Made by a program: the position numbers and the translations under genes
The notes under the pieces: model-generated
What the model saw: only the letters and a program-made list of their open reading frames with translations
Told to the model about the DNA's origin: nothing
The model's database searches: none
In this document: positions 23,463-35,250 of the stretch, one piece after another
How positions within the stretch are numbered: the first letter of the stretch is position 1
Layout of the letters: every line of letters starts with the position of its first letter
Source: Septoria linicola
Taxonomy: Eukaryota > Ascomycota > Dothideomycetes > Mycosphaerellales > Mycosphaerellaceae
DNA: 64,000 nucleotides
Assembly: GCA_024114885.1 (NCBI GenBank)
Contig: CP099428.1
Location: 310,001 to 374,000, forward strand
Reading direction: 5' to 3'

Positions 23463-23826
23463 GCGTCCGCGCTTCACATTGCGAAATATCACGAACCATT
23501 TGATGAAAGTAGCTGCCAGAAATCTCGTCCGTCGCGAGAGCCGCATGCTGTTCGCGTTGTTGCTTGCTGGAGCAAAGTCGAGACGAGCAGTTCCGAAGAG
23601 ACATGCTTCGTGCTGCAAGGAGTGACTCGTGCCGCAAGATGCAGGAAGGCAGTAAAGGATGGCCATGAACCGCGACACCTGGTTGAGCAGGTCGAAATGC
23701 GTCGAGTCCTTGAGGAGCTCCGTCGTCCGCAACGTGTGGCGGACAGATGAAAAGCTGAGATGTCGGACACTTGAGTCCAACATTATCAATGATCAGACCT
23801 GAAGCATAGCCTCAAGACGACACTCT
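23463..23826. other. Spacer between convergent DAD2 and YPI1
   Basis: 364 bases holding the two 3' ends; no gene or distinctive motif seen. Confidence 0.5.
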
Positions 23827-24294
23827 TCAACCCTCCTCACTCTTCCCCTTCCCTTTGCCTTTATACTTTGGCTGTCTCTCATACGCATTCGGCGAAGGCT
23901 TCCTGTCCTTTCCCTTGTCATCTCCATGGTCATGATCATGCTTCCTCCCTCTCTTCCCCTTGCCTCCACCAGCCTTTTGTGCTCGACTCAGATCTGGCTC
24001 CGAATCACTGCCTGAGTCCGAGCTGTCACTACCACTGTCACTATCTCCTGGTTGGTGGGGTTTGTGGTAGATACAGCAGACTTTGGAGGACTTCTTTCCC
24101 ATGCCCTCGTTGTCCACAACATCTTCTGCCCACTGTACCCGTGGTCCGCTGGATGATGCTGTAGGGGATGCGCCTCGGAGACGGAGAGTGGCAGAGGGTT
24201 GGGAGGACGAGGTTGCGGTGATGGTTTGGGAGCCCGAGGTGGGCGCTGCTGTTGCTGTGCGTGAGCCTGCGAGGCGGGTCTGTGGTTGCGACAT
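23827..24294 (-). CDS. YPI1: Type-1 protein phosphatase inhibitor Ypi1 (inhibitor-3)
   Basis: A single exon of 155 residues, normal for fungal inhibitor-3. TLRLRG is followed by the PP1-docking RVQW at residues 52-55. The diagnostic block WAEDVVDNEGMGKKSSKVCCIYHKP comes next, and the rest is a disordered Ser/Asp then Lys/Gly-rich tail (DSDSGSDSSDSGSDS, KGKGKGK). It binds and tunes the nuclear PP1 catalytic subunit Glc7, known in yeast to influence mitosis and ion homeostasis. The start has a good context (GCAACCATGTCG). Confidence 0.95.
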   Translation of the reverse strand: MSQPQTRLAGSRTATAAPTSGSQTITATSSSQPSATLRLRGASPTASSSGPRVQWAEDVVDNEGMGKKSSKVCCIYHKPHQPGDSDSGSDSSDSGSDSEPDLSRAQKAGGGKGKRGRKHDHDHGDDKGKDRKPSPNAYERQPKYKGKGKGKSEEG

Positions 24295-25084
24295 GGTTGC
24301 AAAAAGATGTCCTGATCTCCCGCCTGTTTCGGCCTATACCAAGATGCTGTGTATGCACGCCTGTGTGCCACAAGAAGGGAAGCAGCACGGTCAACAGGAG
24401 GATGGCCCTTTGTTTCGTGAACGTTCTCCCGCCATCAATTAACTTAGTCAAGGACAATTTGATGACGTGGGCACGTGGACGAGCAGAGAAACAGCAGCAG
24501 CAGACCACAGACCAAAAGGCCCCACCACAGCCGCCGCCCGAGAGAGAGCAGCGATAGAGTTTGGCTGTTGGTGGTGGTGCAGATAGCCCCAAAACACCTC
24601 TGTCCATTAGTTCTAACGGAGTAGCAATAATACAGCACAGCTCAACAGACTCTTCACTGCTGTGTTTGAAACGAGATGACAACAAACAGTCACTTGACAC
24701 TCAACCAGCACCACTTCTCGTCAGCTTTGTTGTCGCCTTTCTGCTAGTTCTACTCACATCTCCACGCGCGCTAATCTCTAGCACACCCGCCACTTCTCAG
24801 TCTGCTCTGCTCTGTTCTGCTCTGTGACACGCTCGAAGCACAGCAACATCCCGACTGCACTTGCAAATCTTGCACCTCACTTACAACACCACTGCCTTCC
24901 GCAATCACACCTCACTCTCCTCTTGTCAAACAAACCACCCCGAAGCACCTCCACAGCGCTGGCGACTGCATGACAAACGCTTAAACAGCCTTGCAGCGGT
25001 CTGCGCGTCGACTTCTCCAACACCGACCCGCTGGGAATCACCACCTCCAACAGCAAGTGGAAGTCGCCACACACAACACACGCC
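24295..25084. promoter_or_regulatory. Divergent promoter region of YPI1 and CRM1
   Basis: 790 bases between start codons. The CRM1-proximal 300 bases are C/T/A-rich like fungal leaders (many CACC and CTCT words). No gene was found. Confidence 0.45.
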
Positions 25085-28000
25085 ATGGCCACCACCATTG
25101 AGGAGCTCGACGCCACGGTGCGCGCCTTCTACGAGGGCCGCGGCGAAAACCAAAAGGCGGCACAAGCTTCCCTCAACCAGTTCAAAGAGAACCCCGATGC
25201 CTGGCTCATGGTCGACCAGATCCTCGAAAAGGCACAATATCCACAGACCAAATTCCTCGGGCTACAGGTGCTCGACAATGTCATCATGACCCGGTGGAAA
25301 GTCCTGCCGCGCGACCAGTGCATGGGCATTCGGAATTTCGTGGTCAATGTGATCATCCAACAGAGCAGCACAGAAGAGAGCTTGAAGAAGGAGCGCGCAC
25401 TGCTCAACAAGCTCAACTTGACCCTCGTCAACATCCTCAAGCAGGAATGGCCGCACAACTGGCCCACCTTCATCAACGAGATTGTCACTTCGTGCCGGAG
25501 CAGTCTACCCATTTGCGAGAACAATATGGCCATTCTGCGCCTGCTATCTGAGGAGGTCTTTGACTTCTCGGCGGAACAGATGACGAGCACAAAGACGCGG
25601 CAGCTGAAGCAGAGCATGTGCGACGAATTCACCAGCATTTACCAGCTCTGCTCCGAGATTCTGCGCACCGCAGATCAGACCAGCCTGATCAAGGCCACCC
25701 TCGAGACGTTACTGCGCTTCCTCAACTGGATCCCGCTGGGCTACATCTTCGAGACTCCTCCCACTGGCATGTCGCTGATTGAGCTTCTGCGCAGCCGCTT
25801 CCTCGAGGTGCCCGAATTCCGCAACATCACTCTCAAGTGCTTGACCGAGATTGGCAGCTTACAGACCGAGCACAACTGGAACGAGAAGCTCGTCGAGATG
25901 TTCACAGAGACCTTGACCACCATCTCAAAGATCATTCCGCTCTCGCTAGATCTGAAGTCGACATACGCCTCGTCGAATGGCAGAGATCAAGAGTTTGTGC
26001 AAAATCTTGCCCTCTTCCTCTGCAACTTCTTTAGCAATCACCTGAGCCTCATCGAGGCACTTCCGAACCGCGACTTCTTAATCCACGGTCACTTTTACCT
26101 GATCAGAATAAGTCAGATCGACGACCGCGAGATCTTCAAGATCTGCCTCGAGTACTGGACGAAACTGGTGTGCGAGCTGTACGACGAGATGCAGCAGATT
26201 CCAATCACCGAGATGAACCCGCTCATCAACATGAGTGGAATGGCCAACGGCGGCGGTGCAATGAATCCTCAGATCCTGGCTAACTACCCACTGCGGAAAC
26301 ACAAGTACACCGATGTGCTGTCAAACCTGCGACAGGTCATGATTGAGAAGATGGTGCGACCAGAAGAGGTGCTAATTGTGGAGAACGACGAAGGAGAAAT
26401 AGTGCGCGAATTCGTCAAGGAATCGGATACAATTCAGCTATACAAGACTACGAGAGAGTGCTTGGTGTTCTTGACGCATCTGGATGTCGTGGATACGGAG
26501 CAGATCATGTCCGAGAAGCTAGCACGACAGGTCGATGGCACAGAATGGAGTTGGGCAAACTGCAACACACTCTGCTGGGCGATTGGATCGATTTCTGGTG
26601 CCATGAATGAGGAGACTGAAAAGCGCTTCCTGGTGACGGTCATCAAAGATTTGCTGGGCCTTACAGAGATGAAGCGCGGAAAGGACAACAAGGCCGTCGT
26701 GGCCTCCAACATCATGTACATTGTCGGACAGTACCCACGATTCTTAAAGGCGCACTGGAAGTTCCTCAAGACTGTGGTCAACAAGCTCTTCGAGTTCATG
26801 CACGAGACACACGAGGGTGTCCAAGATATGGCTTGCGACACATTTATCAAGATCGCCAACAAGTGCAAGCGACACTTTGTCATCCAGCAACCTGGCGAGA
26901 GCGAGCCATTCATCGACGAGATTGTCAAGACCATGCGCAAGATCACCTGCGATCTGTCACCTCAGCAGGTGCACACTTTCTACGAAGCTTGCGGCTACAT
27001 GATCAGCGCGCAAGGCCACAAGAACACACAGGAGCGGTTGATCAGCGAATTGATGAGTCTGCCAAACGCCGCTTGGGACCAGATCATTCAATCGGCACAC
27101 CAAGACCCAAGCATCTTGCAGAACTCTGAGACTATCAAGGTCGTTGGCAATATCATGAAGACGAACGTGGCAGCATGCAGCAGTATCGGATCATACTTTT
27201 ATCCACAGATTGGGCGCATATACATGGACATGCTTACAATGTACCGCGCATCATCACAACTCATCGACGAGGCCGTGCAGAGGGATGGCAACATCGCCAC
27301 CAAGATGCCAAAGGTTCGAGGTCTACGAACCATCAAGAAGGAGATTCTCAAGCTCATCACGACCTATGTCGAGAAGGCAGATGACCTTGAGATGGTCCAC
27401 ACCACGCTTGTGCCACAGCTGCTGGAAGCCATTCTGCTCGACTACAAGAACAATGTGCCCGACGCACGAGAAGCCGAAGTGTTGGCGGTCATTACTGTAC
27501 TAATCACAAAACTTCAGGTACGTTGGACCCAAGCTACCAGCAAGTACATGATTGTACGCGCGCTCGCAATGAAGGGTAAGCTCGAAACGCTGACACCACA
27601 TCACAGGGCATGATGACTGAACAAGTCCCTGCCATTCTCGACAACTGCTTCGAATGCACGCTCGACATGATTAACAAGGACTTTTCCGAATACCCAGAAC
27701 ACCGCGTTGAGTTCTTCAAGCTGCTGCGTGCTATCAACCAGCGTTGCTTCCCAGCGCTCATCAAGCTTGATCAGACACATTTCAAGCTGGTCATTGACAG
27801 CTGCATGTGGGCGTCCAAGCACGACAACCGTGCTGTGGAGGGTGAGGGCCTCAACATGTGTATCGAGCTGGTGGAGAACATGGCCAACCACACTGACCAA
27901 CAGACATGCGACGCCTTCTTCCAGAGCTTCTACACTACCATCCTGCAGGATGTCTTCTTTGTGCTCACAGACTCCGACCACAAGGCCGGCTTCAAGTACC

Positions 28001-28398
28001 AGTCTATGCTGCTTGCGAGGCTGTTCTGGCTTGTCGGCGCCAACAAGATTTCATCACCAATCTACACTCCCGATCAGGCTGCCGCTGGCACAAGCAACCG
28101 AGACTTCCTGCAGAACTTTGTCGCCTCGCTCCTCAGCAATGCCTTCCCAAACTTGCAGGCAGTACAAACCACCAACTTCATCAAGCAGCTTTTCGAGAGC
28201 ACAGAAGATCTACCAAAGTTCAAGCTCATTCTGCGCGACTTCCTCATTCAGCTCAAGGAGTTCGCTGGGGACAATGCCGAGCTCTTCCAAGAGGATCGCG
28301 AAAAGGCCATTCGTGACGCCAAAGACGCCGAGCGTGAGCGTATGGCCAAGGTTGGCGGTCTGCTGAAGCCTTCAGAGTTGGATGAGGATGACTTGTGA
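25085..28398 (+). CDS. CRM1: Exportin-1 (CRM1/Xpo1) nuclear export receptor
   Basis: Exons 25085-27517 and 27607-28398 give 1074 residues, as expected. The importin-beta N-terminal domain covers about the first 110 residues, the Xpo1 domain (LNKLNLTLVNILKQEWPHNWPTFI) follows, and CRM1-specific HEAT repeats run to the end. NES-groove sequences NTLCWAIGSISGAM and KRGKDNKAVVASNIMYIVGQYPRFL are nearly identical to human. Residue 527 in the block LLGLTEMKRGKD is Thr where human (Cys528) and fission yeast (Cys529) have the cysteine attacked by leptomycin B; S. cerevisiae also has Thr. The protein carries leucine-rich-NES cargo out of the nucleus with Ran-GTP. The intron (89 nt) splits KLQ from GMMTEQVPAILDN. 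Confidence 0.98.
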
Positions 28399-28681
28399 CT
28401 TGACCAAGAAGTCGAGTTGAGCAAAGGGCGGAGTATAGAAGAGGAGAGTGACGCATTGGAGCAGCTGGGCTGGTATGCCTGACGATCGGGCTATTATCGG
28501 TGGCCTCTTAACGACAAAGGAAAGCGCAGACACGCATGAGACGGCCACACATTGCAACTGTGGTCAGGAGGTAGGCTTGCGTGGACATGGAACTGTCCTC
28601 CGCTCTGACACGCTACATGGCGATATGAAGACTACACGGCCGCCGATTGAAAGGAAAAGCGAAAGAAGGGAAAAATGTTGT

Positions 28682-28702
28682 GTGCGTGCGTGCGTGCGTG
28701 CG
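28682..28702 (+). repeat. TGCG tetranucleotide microsatellite
   Basis: Five tandem TGCG units in the region just downstream of CRM1. Confidence 0.9.
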
Positions 28703-28735
28703 CTTGTATTTGGCTCATGGACGTGGCGAGACGCC

Positions 28736-28752
28736 CTCTCTCTCTCTCTCTG
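28736..28752 (+). repeat. CT dinucleotide microsatellite
   Basis: About eight CT units following CGCC. Confidence 0.85.
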
Positions 28753-29299
28753 CCTCGTGGTGTAGGAGGCTTTGGTTGTTACAGAGTTAGATACCAAAAT
28801 CCGCTGCGGCGGCGCTTGCTTGCTTGCATGCATGGCACACATCGAAGTTCATAGACACTGATACCGAGAATGAGAAAGTGAAGCAAAAAGCATAGCATTG
28901 AAATGGCACAATGAAACTTGCAATATTTGAAATTGTTATGCATGTGTCTACATAAATAGTGCACTTACGGTCTTGTTGAGCTACGGAAGCAAGAGTATGT
29001 ATGTGTGTGTGCACTTCAGTCGCGGGTCAAATCAACGGGAACAAACAATAGATGCCCATCTATAAGGTCTCGCTTGAACTCTCTTTTTTTTTGCCAAAAA
29101 GAAAGAAAAGTCCCCGGTTTTGTCTCATCTTCCCAGGCTCGAACGGCCTCATGCCATCTCATCTGTGATGCCTCTCAGCCCAGGAAGACTGTTTCATGAT
29201 TTCTCTACAATGAGTATTGGTGGCGGGTCGTTGTGCTTACTGCGTGCTTGATGTCGTGGTCAGCAGCCTTTTACACGCAGAAGCAGGGAAAGGCGAGGT

Positions 29300-30860
29300 G
29301 AAAATTCCACTGCAGGCCATCTCTCGTTTGAATTGAGGATAGCCAGGCAATGAAGAACATCCCGCCGATGTCGGTATGTCTTTGCGCGACTGAGGCGAAA
29401 GTCCTTCGTGGCAGTCATCTGCTTAGTGTTGGTTGGGGTGAGCAGTCGGCTTGTGCGTCCGGTGTCGCGATTCTTCCATTGTCTTCAGAGAAAGTGTTTG
29501 GAGCTGTAGGGACGGATGTCTCTGCAGGCCATCTCTCGTGTGAATTGAGGATAGCCAGGCAGTAGAAGTTGTCCGCTGTCAGTTTGTCCTGATGCGACTT
29601 ACTGGGAGACCTCTCTAGGGGTTCCTCCCGTGCGATGTATGCATGGTAAGCCGTCCATCTGCGTAGTTGGTGCTGCAGTCATGGTCGTCTGCTCAGGAAA
29701 GTCCTCCAGTCTGTAGGGACGGATGTTTCTGCAGGCCATCTCTCCTGTACGAGGATAGCCAGGCAGTAGAATTTGTCCGATGTCAGTGTGTCCTCTTGCG
29801 ACTTACTCCCACCCTCTTCAAGGCTTGTCGGTGGCGTGCATGTAGGATCAACAGTCTGTCTGCGAAGTCGGTGCCGCAGTATCGTCACCTGCTCAAAGAA
29901 GTTCTCCGAAATGTAGGGACGGATGTTCTGCAGGCCATCTCTCTTGTACGAGGATAGCCAGGCAGTCGCAAACGATCGCGATCAGTTAGTCCCTTACGAC
30001 TTACTCAATACTCTTCCGTGTGGTCTTGTCCTCAGCCTGTTGACGGACATGAGCAGTCGATCTGCGAATCTGGCATCGCGGCCGTCGTAATCTGTCCGGA
30101 GATGTTCCTCAGTCTGTAGGGATGGATGTTTCCCTGCAAGCCAATCTCACATTCCTCTGGAGTGAGGCGGGATAGCCAGGCAAGTCCATCATCATTGTCA
30201 TCGTTAGTCAGCTCATGGTGAGAGTAATTTTCCCCTTTCCTCCTTTGTGTCTCCGATTGTGGTGTCCCCGACGGCAGCAGTCTGTCTGCGATTGTGTTGC
30301 CGTGGTCGTTCCGCCGAATCGGAGAGAGCTTGCGTCTCTGTGTCGAGTGTCTCCGTTCTCTCGTTCACACTTGAGACGATCTGTCTGAGTCCTTCGCGGC
30401 GTAGTGGCTTCGGCTTTGTCGAGAAGATGTCTCCGTGCCGATGCTTCACTCGCGACGGAGGCCAAGGTTTCCGCTTCCTGTGTCACCAGCGACAGCAGTC
30501 TATATGCGACAGCATTGCCATGGTAGTTCCACTGATGCGGAGAGAGTGTGTCTCTGTATACGAGTGTCTCCGTTTTTCTTGTCCACATTCGAGACGCGCT
30601 CGATGGGATCTTGGCGGCGTGGAGGCTTCAGGTGCGTCGAGACAACGTCACAGTGCTGAAATCTCTCCCACGTCCTGGTCCAAGATCTTCGCTTCTTGTG
30701 TCTCCGGAAGTTGATATCCTGTCGAGACGATATGGCACTGAAGCTGGTGCCGTGGTCGCTGTGACCCGAGCGGAGAGTCCAGTGTCCCAAAGTCGAGCGT
30801 CTCCATTTTCTCGACAATCTGGTGAGGACGCTGTGGTCGCTCTAGAAGGCCTCGTCTTCG
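29300..30860. repeat. Degenerate tandem array of about 205-220-bp units
   Basis: A core, GCAGGCCATCTCTC, then GATAGCCAGGCA about 20-30 bases later, recurs at 29312, 29524, 29731, 29930 and (weaker) 30136, with spacings of 212, 207, 199 and 206. The core is usually preceded by GTAGGGACGGATG. A second marker resembling CAGTCTGTCTGCG recurs in step near 29443, 29652, 29852, 30053, 30277 and 30493. The right part (30240-30860) keeps that marker but replaces the first core by GAGTGTCTCCGTT-type words (near 30345, 30562 and 30797). So roughly seven diverged copies lie head-to-tail in two subfamilies. No family is recognised. The frames on the minus strand share short protein-like words (ENGDTR..., KNGDTR..., ENGDAR...), but unit lengths are not multiples of three, which argues against a coding repeat. 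Confidence 0.8.
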
Positions 30861-30881
30861 TCAAAGTCCAGAGAAGAGCAC

Positions 30882-31496
30882 CTACTGCTTCATCCAGAAC
30901 CGTGGGAAGGACGCCAACGATGCGTTCTTGTCGCCCCGCGCGTGATATGGGTTCTCCCATACCTCGTAACCCATCTCGCGGAAGAAGCCCAGATGGTTCA
31001 CCTGGACCTCCGTGGCGTTCTGAGCAAGCTGGAAGTGGTCGGATGCTCCGTCCCAGGCGAGTCCGTACTTCTCTGCCCATTCGAGGACCGACGCCTTGCT
31101 TGACACCTTGCGGTCGCGTGCCATGCCGCGCAGACAGTTTGTCTTGCAGAGTGCAGTGATCTGCTTGCTCATCGCTCGGTGGCACGCTTGCGACTCGTTC
31201 TTCTTGCTCTGGCGGAGAGCGTCCTCCCGGTCCTTCTCCCAGATTCGCCTCCGGGCAGCACGCACCTTCTTTGCCTTGGGTAAAGCTGGCACTGGTGAGG
31301 CAGGACCACTGTGGAGAGCAGCGGTCGACTCTCTGCTGGATGAGTTCGGGCTCGAGCTCATGTCAGGCGCACTTAGTGGCGCAGCTAGCGGCGGAGTCAC
31401 CAAGTGGTGCTCGTGGCTCGTCTCCTCAAAACACGGCAAGCACAAATCAGAGAAAGGCTGATAGCAGCGTCCACAAATTTCACGCAAGTCAGACAT
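30882..31496 (-). CDS. Orphan protein with N-terminal paired-cysteine motif
   Basis: A single exon of 204 residues. Residues 8-20 read CGRCYQPFSDLCLPC, two CxxC pairs that could bind one zinc ion. A Ser/Pro/Ala-rich linker follows (about residues 30-75). The C-terminal half is basic and helical (KKVRAARRRIWEKDREDALRQSKKNESQACHRAMSKQ in pieces), then a Trp/aromatic-rich end (WAEKYGLAWD, GYEVWENPYHARGD). I do not recognise the family. The frame is much longer than expected by chance and its composition is protein-like, but no homologue is known to me. Its stop lies about 20 bases from the tandem array, so the array sits in or next to its 3' end. Confidence 0.55.
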   Translation of the reverse strand: MSDLREICGRCYQPFSDLCLPCFEETSHEHHLVTPPLAAPLSAPDMSSSPNSSSRESTAALHSGPASPVPALPKAKKVRAARRRIWEKDREDALRQSKKNESQACHRAMSKQITALCKTNCLRGMARDRKVSSKASVLEWAEKYGLAWDGASDHFQLAQNATEVQVNHLGFFREMGYEVWENPYHARGDKNASLASFPRFWMKQ

Positions 31497-34400
31497 CTCT
31501 GCGATTGCTCTTGCGATCCTATTGCGTCAAATCCCTGCTGCTTGGCTTAGTGCTTGCTGCTCTTTGGAGAAAGTGGAGGTGAGTGCAGCCCAGTTGTTCT
31601 CGCTGGCTTGTGATTGTGTCTGAAGCTCAAATTTGGTCTCTGAAGCTCTGTGAATGGTATACCTGTGTTGCAGTCTGTGATTTCACCTGTGCGAACTCTG
31701 TAATATTTGTATCGAGAGTGAAATCACCCAGAAGCGTCTCCCAGATCCGTACCAGAGGATCGACTCCAAAGTATAAGTGAATGTGATGCTCGTGCACTTA
31801 GGAGCCATGACTATTGCATACTTCGTATCAATATTAAGATATTGGTATGAGTAGATAGCCACAATTTTTCGCTACAGTCTCATACTACTCTCATGTCTGT
31901 GCGCCTACCATAGCGTTGCTGGCATCGACATGAAGCAAAGACTTGGCAGGGACCGCCGACCGTGAAGCGAAGCCTAAGCCATGTGCGGAAAGGGTCTGAG
32001 CTTTCGTGAAGTGCGCGCGCCCAGCTCCCAATGCACAACGCAGCGATGGCATTAGACGATCGAAACTTACATGAGTAGGCAGAGAAAATTCAGGAGATCA
32101 TTCTCCAGCTTATTCGGAGACCTAGAGTCATGATGCCGTAGAGGGAGAGGGCTTCGGAGCAAAACCGACAGTCAGGATCACGATATTCATCCAGTCCCGG
32201 GGATCTGGGTCGGCGGGAAGCATCCACGCAGACGTAAGCACAGCCTCGACAGTCATGGAGAGCATCACCTAGCCAAAAGGTCAGCAAGAGCTGTGATTCG
32301 CAGTAGGGTCGCCAAGTTCGTGTGTGATTTCGTGACTCGCGGCTTCCTTCTCATCGTGCACATTCGACGTTGTACTTGCGATGACTCTTGCGGGCAATGG
32401 ACTAGAGCGCAGCAGGCACGACTTCAAACTGCAAGCGCGAGCACATGACGAGACAGAGCTCGCGGCAGATGCCCCTTGGCAGTGAGTGCTTCTTACGCGT
32501 GTTCGTGTACGCTCCATTGGCCAGCGTCAAACGGCTCAATTGCCCGTCGCGCATCTGTGCGATGTCGATTTGCAGTCGCATAGACCTGCGCAAGATCCTC
32601 CAGGCCGAGATCAATGGACGCTCACGACCATGCGGCCCCTAGGATGCGACTGAAGCCTTCTGTTGGCTGATCTCAGTGCCCATCTGGCGTGCGCTAGCAG
32701 CGGTATGCGCGTCCTGACAACGCAAGTCGCACACTGCGTCGCCAAGTCTGTATTCAGCCGGCCAGGCCAGCTTTGGAAGCGCCCGGAGCAGAAAAGGCCA
32801 GACGCATTGTCGCAGTTACATGCTACCACCATGCTTAGAGACGATTTCGCACGTGACACGTGACGCAAAGCCAAGATTCACGTGAAGTACAAGCCAGCGG
32901 CGATGCCTTCGATATGGGAGGCACTGTAATCAGACGGACCCGGCCTCTCGTAGGGGTGGCATGTAAGACTAGCAATCTGCAGTGCAAGATAGGCAGCGGG
33001 AGAGAGCTAGCCTCCTCAGAGCCGTAGACCTTTGTCTTTCAAACACGACCATGAGGATGAATGTACCACAAGACCAGCACTGGCGACTGCCACCATAGGC
33101 TCTGGAGATAGGGCCTGATCCTGGTATGCAAAAGCCCAGTGCAGCTCGATACACTCCCACGACGGGGTCAGACATTCAGCAACTGGGAACCAGCTCTACC
33201 GATTACCAGCGCTGATAGAACTACCAAGGACCCGTGTCAAGATCAAGCCTGTTGATGGAGTGCTCGTCACAGGAGGCGAGACAAGCAATTCGAAAGGGCG
33301 ATTTGTTGATCTTTCCGCCTGGGACAAAAGATTTCCTCAACAGCGAAGCCTTCCAGGTGGGCGATATGACCGCAGACCTTGTGCAATAGCAACGCCATGG
33401 CGCTCGTCTAGGTCCGCTGTCGGTACGTACGCTTCCAAAGTGGCCAAGAAACATATGGACATGGTGTCGTCGCCAGCGAGCTGTTTTCCGTGGGAGAGTC
33501 TTGCGCGGCGGCAGATCTAGTACGGCAAATGATGTCCCAGCTTTCGACGACGACTTACTGGATGCGGCATCATTCCATGAAAGAACCTAGCGAATTGCTA
33601 TGCGCGAAATCCCCAGGAAACCCTGAAATTGCCATGCATCCCAACGCACGCTCGTCAGATTGATCGATGCGCAGGCAGCGCATGCTTGTAATGACGCCAG
33701 GTATACATAGGGCACCAAGTGACCAATTTGCCAGTTAACTTCCTGGATTGAAGGCGGTAAGTATCAGCTTCACCTTCGCAAGCCAGCTAAGTTCTTGGAA
33801 CATTCAGGACGGCCAATAAATGATGAGCTCCAGCCGACGAATAGTCGAACGATCTGACGCTGATCTCCACTTACAAGTCGTCGGAGATATCAGAGCCGTT
33901 ATCGAACAGTTGCTCCCGCGCCACTGTCACTACGGCCGACCACATCCTTCCCCGGTCAAGGCACAAAGTACAGGTCAGCTGTACCCGCACCAGGTCTGTG
34001 AATCGGCCTGGTGGCTGTCCATCTATGCAACGCAACGAAGGAAACTAGATGGAGCATGCCCATTGCTTCTCAGCTCGGACATCGTAAATCGTGAAAAGCA
34101 GACTCTGCGGGATGCCACCATCTCCAGTCACAACAGTAAATTGATGCTCATGTCCGTGAGCGTGTAAAGATTCGGGCACCTAACCTCCAGTCTACATTTG
34201 GCAGAATGTAAGACGAAAGGAGGTGAATCCGTCATAGTACCCTGTAAGTCTCGGAAGAGCGTATCGGACGAATGAGATTCTCCACGCTACGAGATCAGGC
34301 AAGTTGCGACTCGAACACCCGATGCTCACTCGAGCGCAGAGAGATGTCGCTGGACCAATAAGCCCAAGTTCTGCAGCAGCTCTACTTTCGATGATAGATC

Positions 34401-35250
34401 CGAAGAGCCCCTTGAGGTGAACCAGTTAAAATCTGCTGGTGACCAGGCAGATTTTGGTGCTCATGCATCTGCTCGACCTGGGCACTTGATCGCATCGAAG
34501 TCAGACCGCCCTCCGCAATCGATCTCGTTGATGAGCGCCAAGGTATTTGGCACTGATCGTAGAGGATGGACGGCAGAGACATGTATGCTCTGATGATCCA
34601 TGCCGTTCACATCGCGCATACCGCCGCCAGTTAGTGGCACGCTGCTTCCCAAAGTATTCCACGTCAATCGACCATCAGCTTGGTCTTACGCCCATCGCCA
34701 AAATCTCGATAGGATCTCATTTCACTCGATAGGCTGCATGATCCGGCCGATAATCGCGCGTGGACTTGAGCCCGGTGCGCCGAATATTTGACTTTGTGAC
34801 ATTCTTGGCAAGTTTCACCTGGTCGATCTGTCGAGCACATCATCGGGTCCTTCAGTGTCGCGAATGGTCCCAGGATCATTTAGTTCGATGGAGGTCGCTC
34901 TTCCAGTGTCGCGCTCGATTTATTATCGCCAGCCCCTGATCTGGAATTGAGAGTGAGCTTAAATTCATCATATGCCAAGTGTGAGGGTGAATCCGGCGGG
35001 CCGAAATCGCGCTAGCGCAGAATCTCGCATCGCGGCGCTCCTTCCATGTTCGAGCGCCATCAACACCATTGACAACATCTTCTCCTCTTCTGAGTTGCAC
35101 CTCGGACTCTTAATGATCGCGACTGCAGGCGGCACTCGCGACTAGTCACTGTCGCCGGCGCCTCTGCCGCGGTATTGGCGGCAACAAGTGGCGGCGCAAC
35201 TTCAATTACCAGCCAAGCCCCAGTCGCGCACGGCTGGGGACCACACGAAG
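31497..35250. other. 3.7-kb gene-poor region
   Basis: No intact gene could be built on either strand. Frames are short and overlapping. Minus-strand frames around 32090-32614 contain a few Cys- and Arg-rich stretches but no consistent splice model. No terminal inverted repeats, transposase or reverse-transcriptase motifs were seen. The region may hold decayed sequence or a non-coding transcript. Confidence 0.4.

Larger units (their letters stand above)
28399..29299. other. 3' region of CRM1 and intergenic DNA
   Basis: No gene found. It holds two microsatellites near 28682 and 28736 and ends where the tandem array starts. Confidence 0.5.

Noticed and set aside
29300..30860. CRISPR-like array
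   Set aside because: Units are about 205-220 bases, diverged throughout, with no short exact repeats and unique spacers; the host is eukaryotic.
32090..32614. Possible Cys/Arg-rich gene on the minus strand
   Set aside because: Pieces lie in different frames without usable splice sites or known domain.
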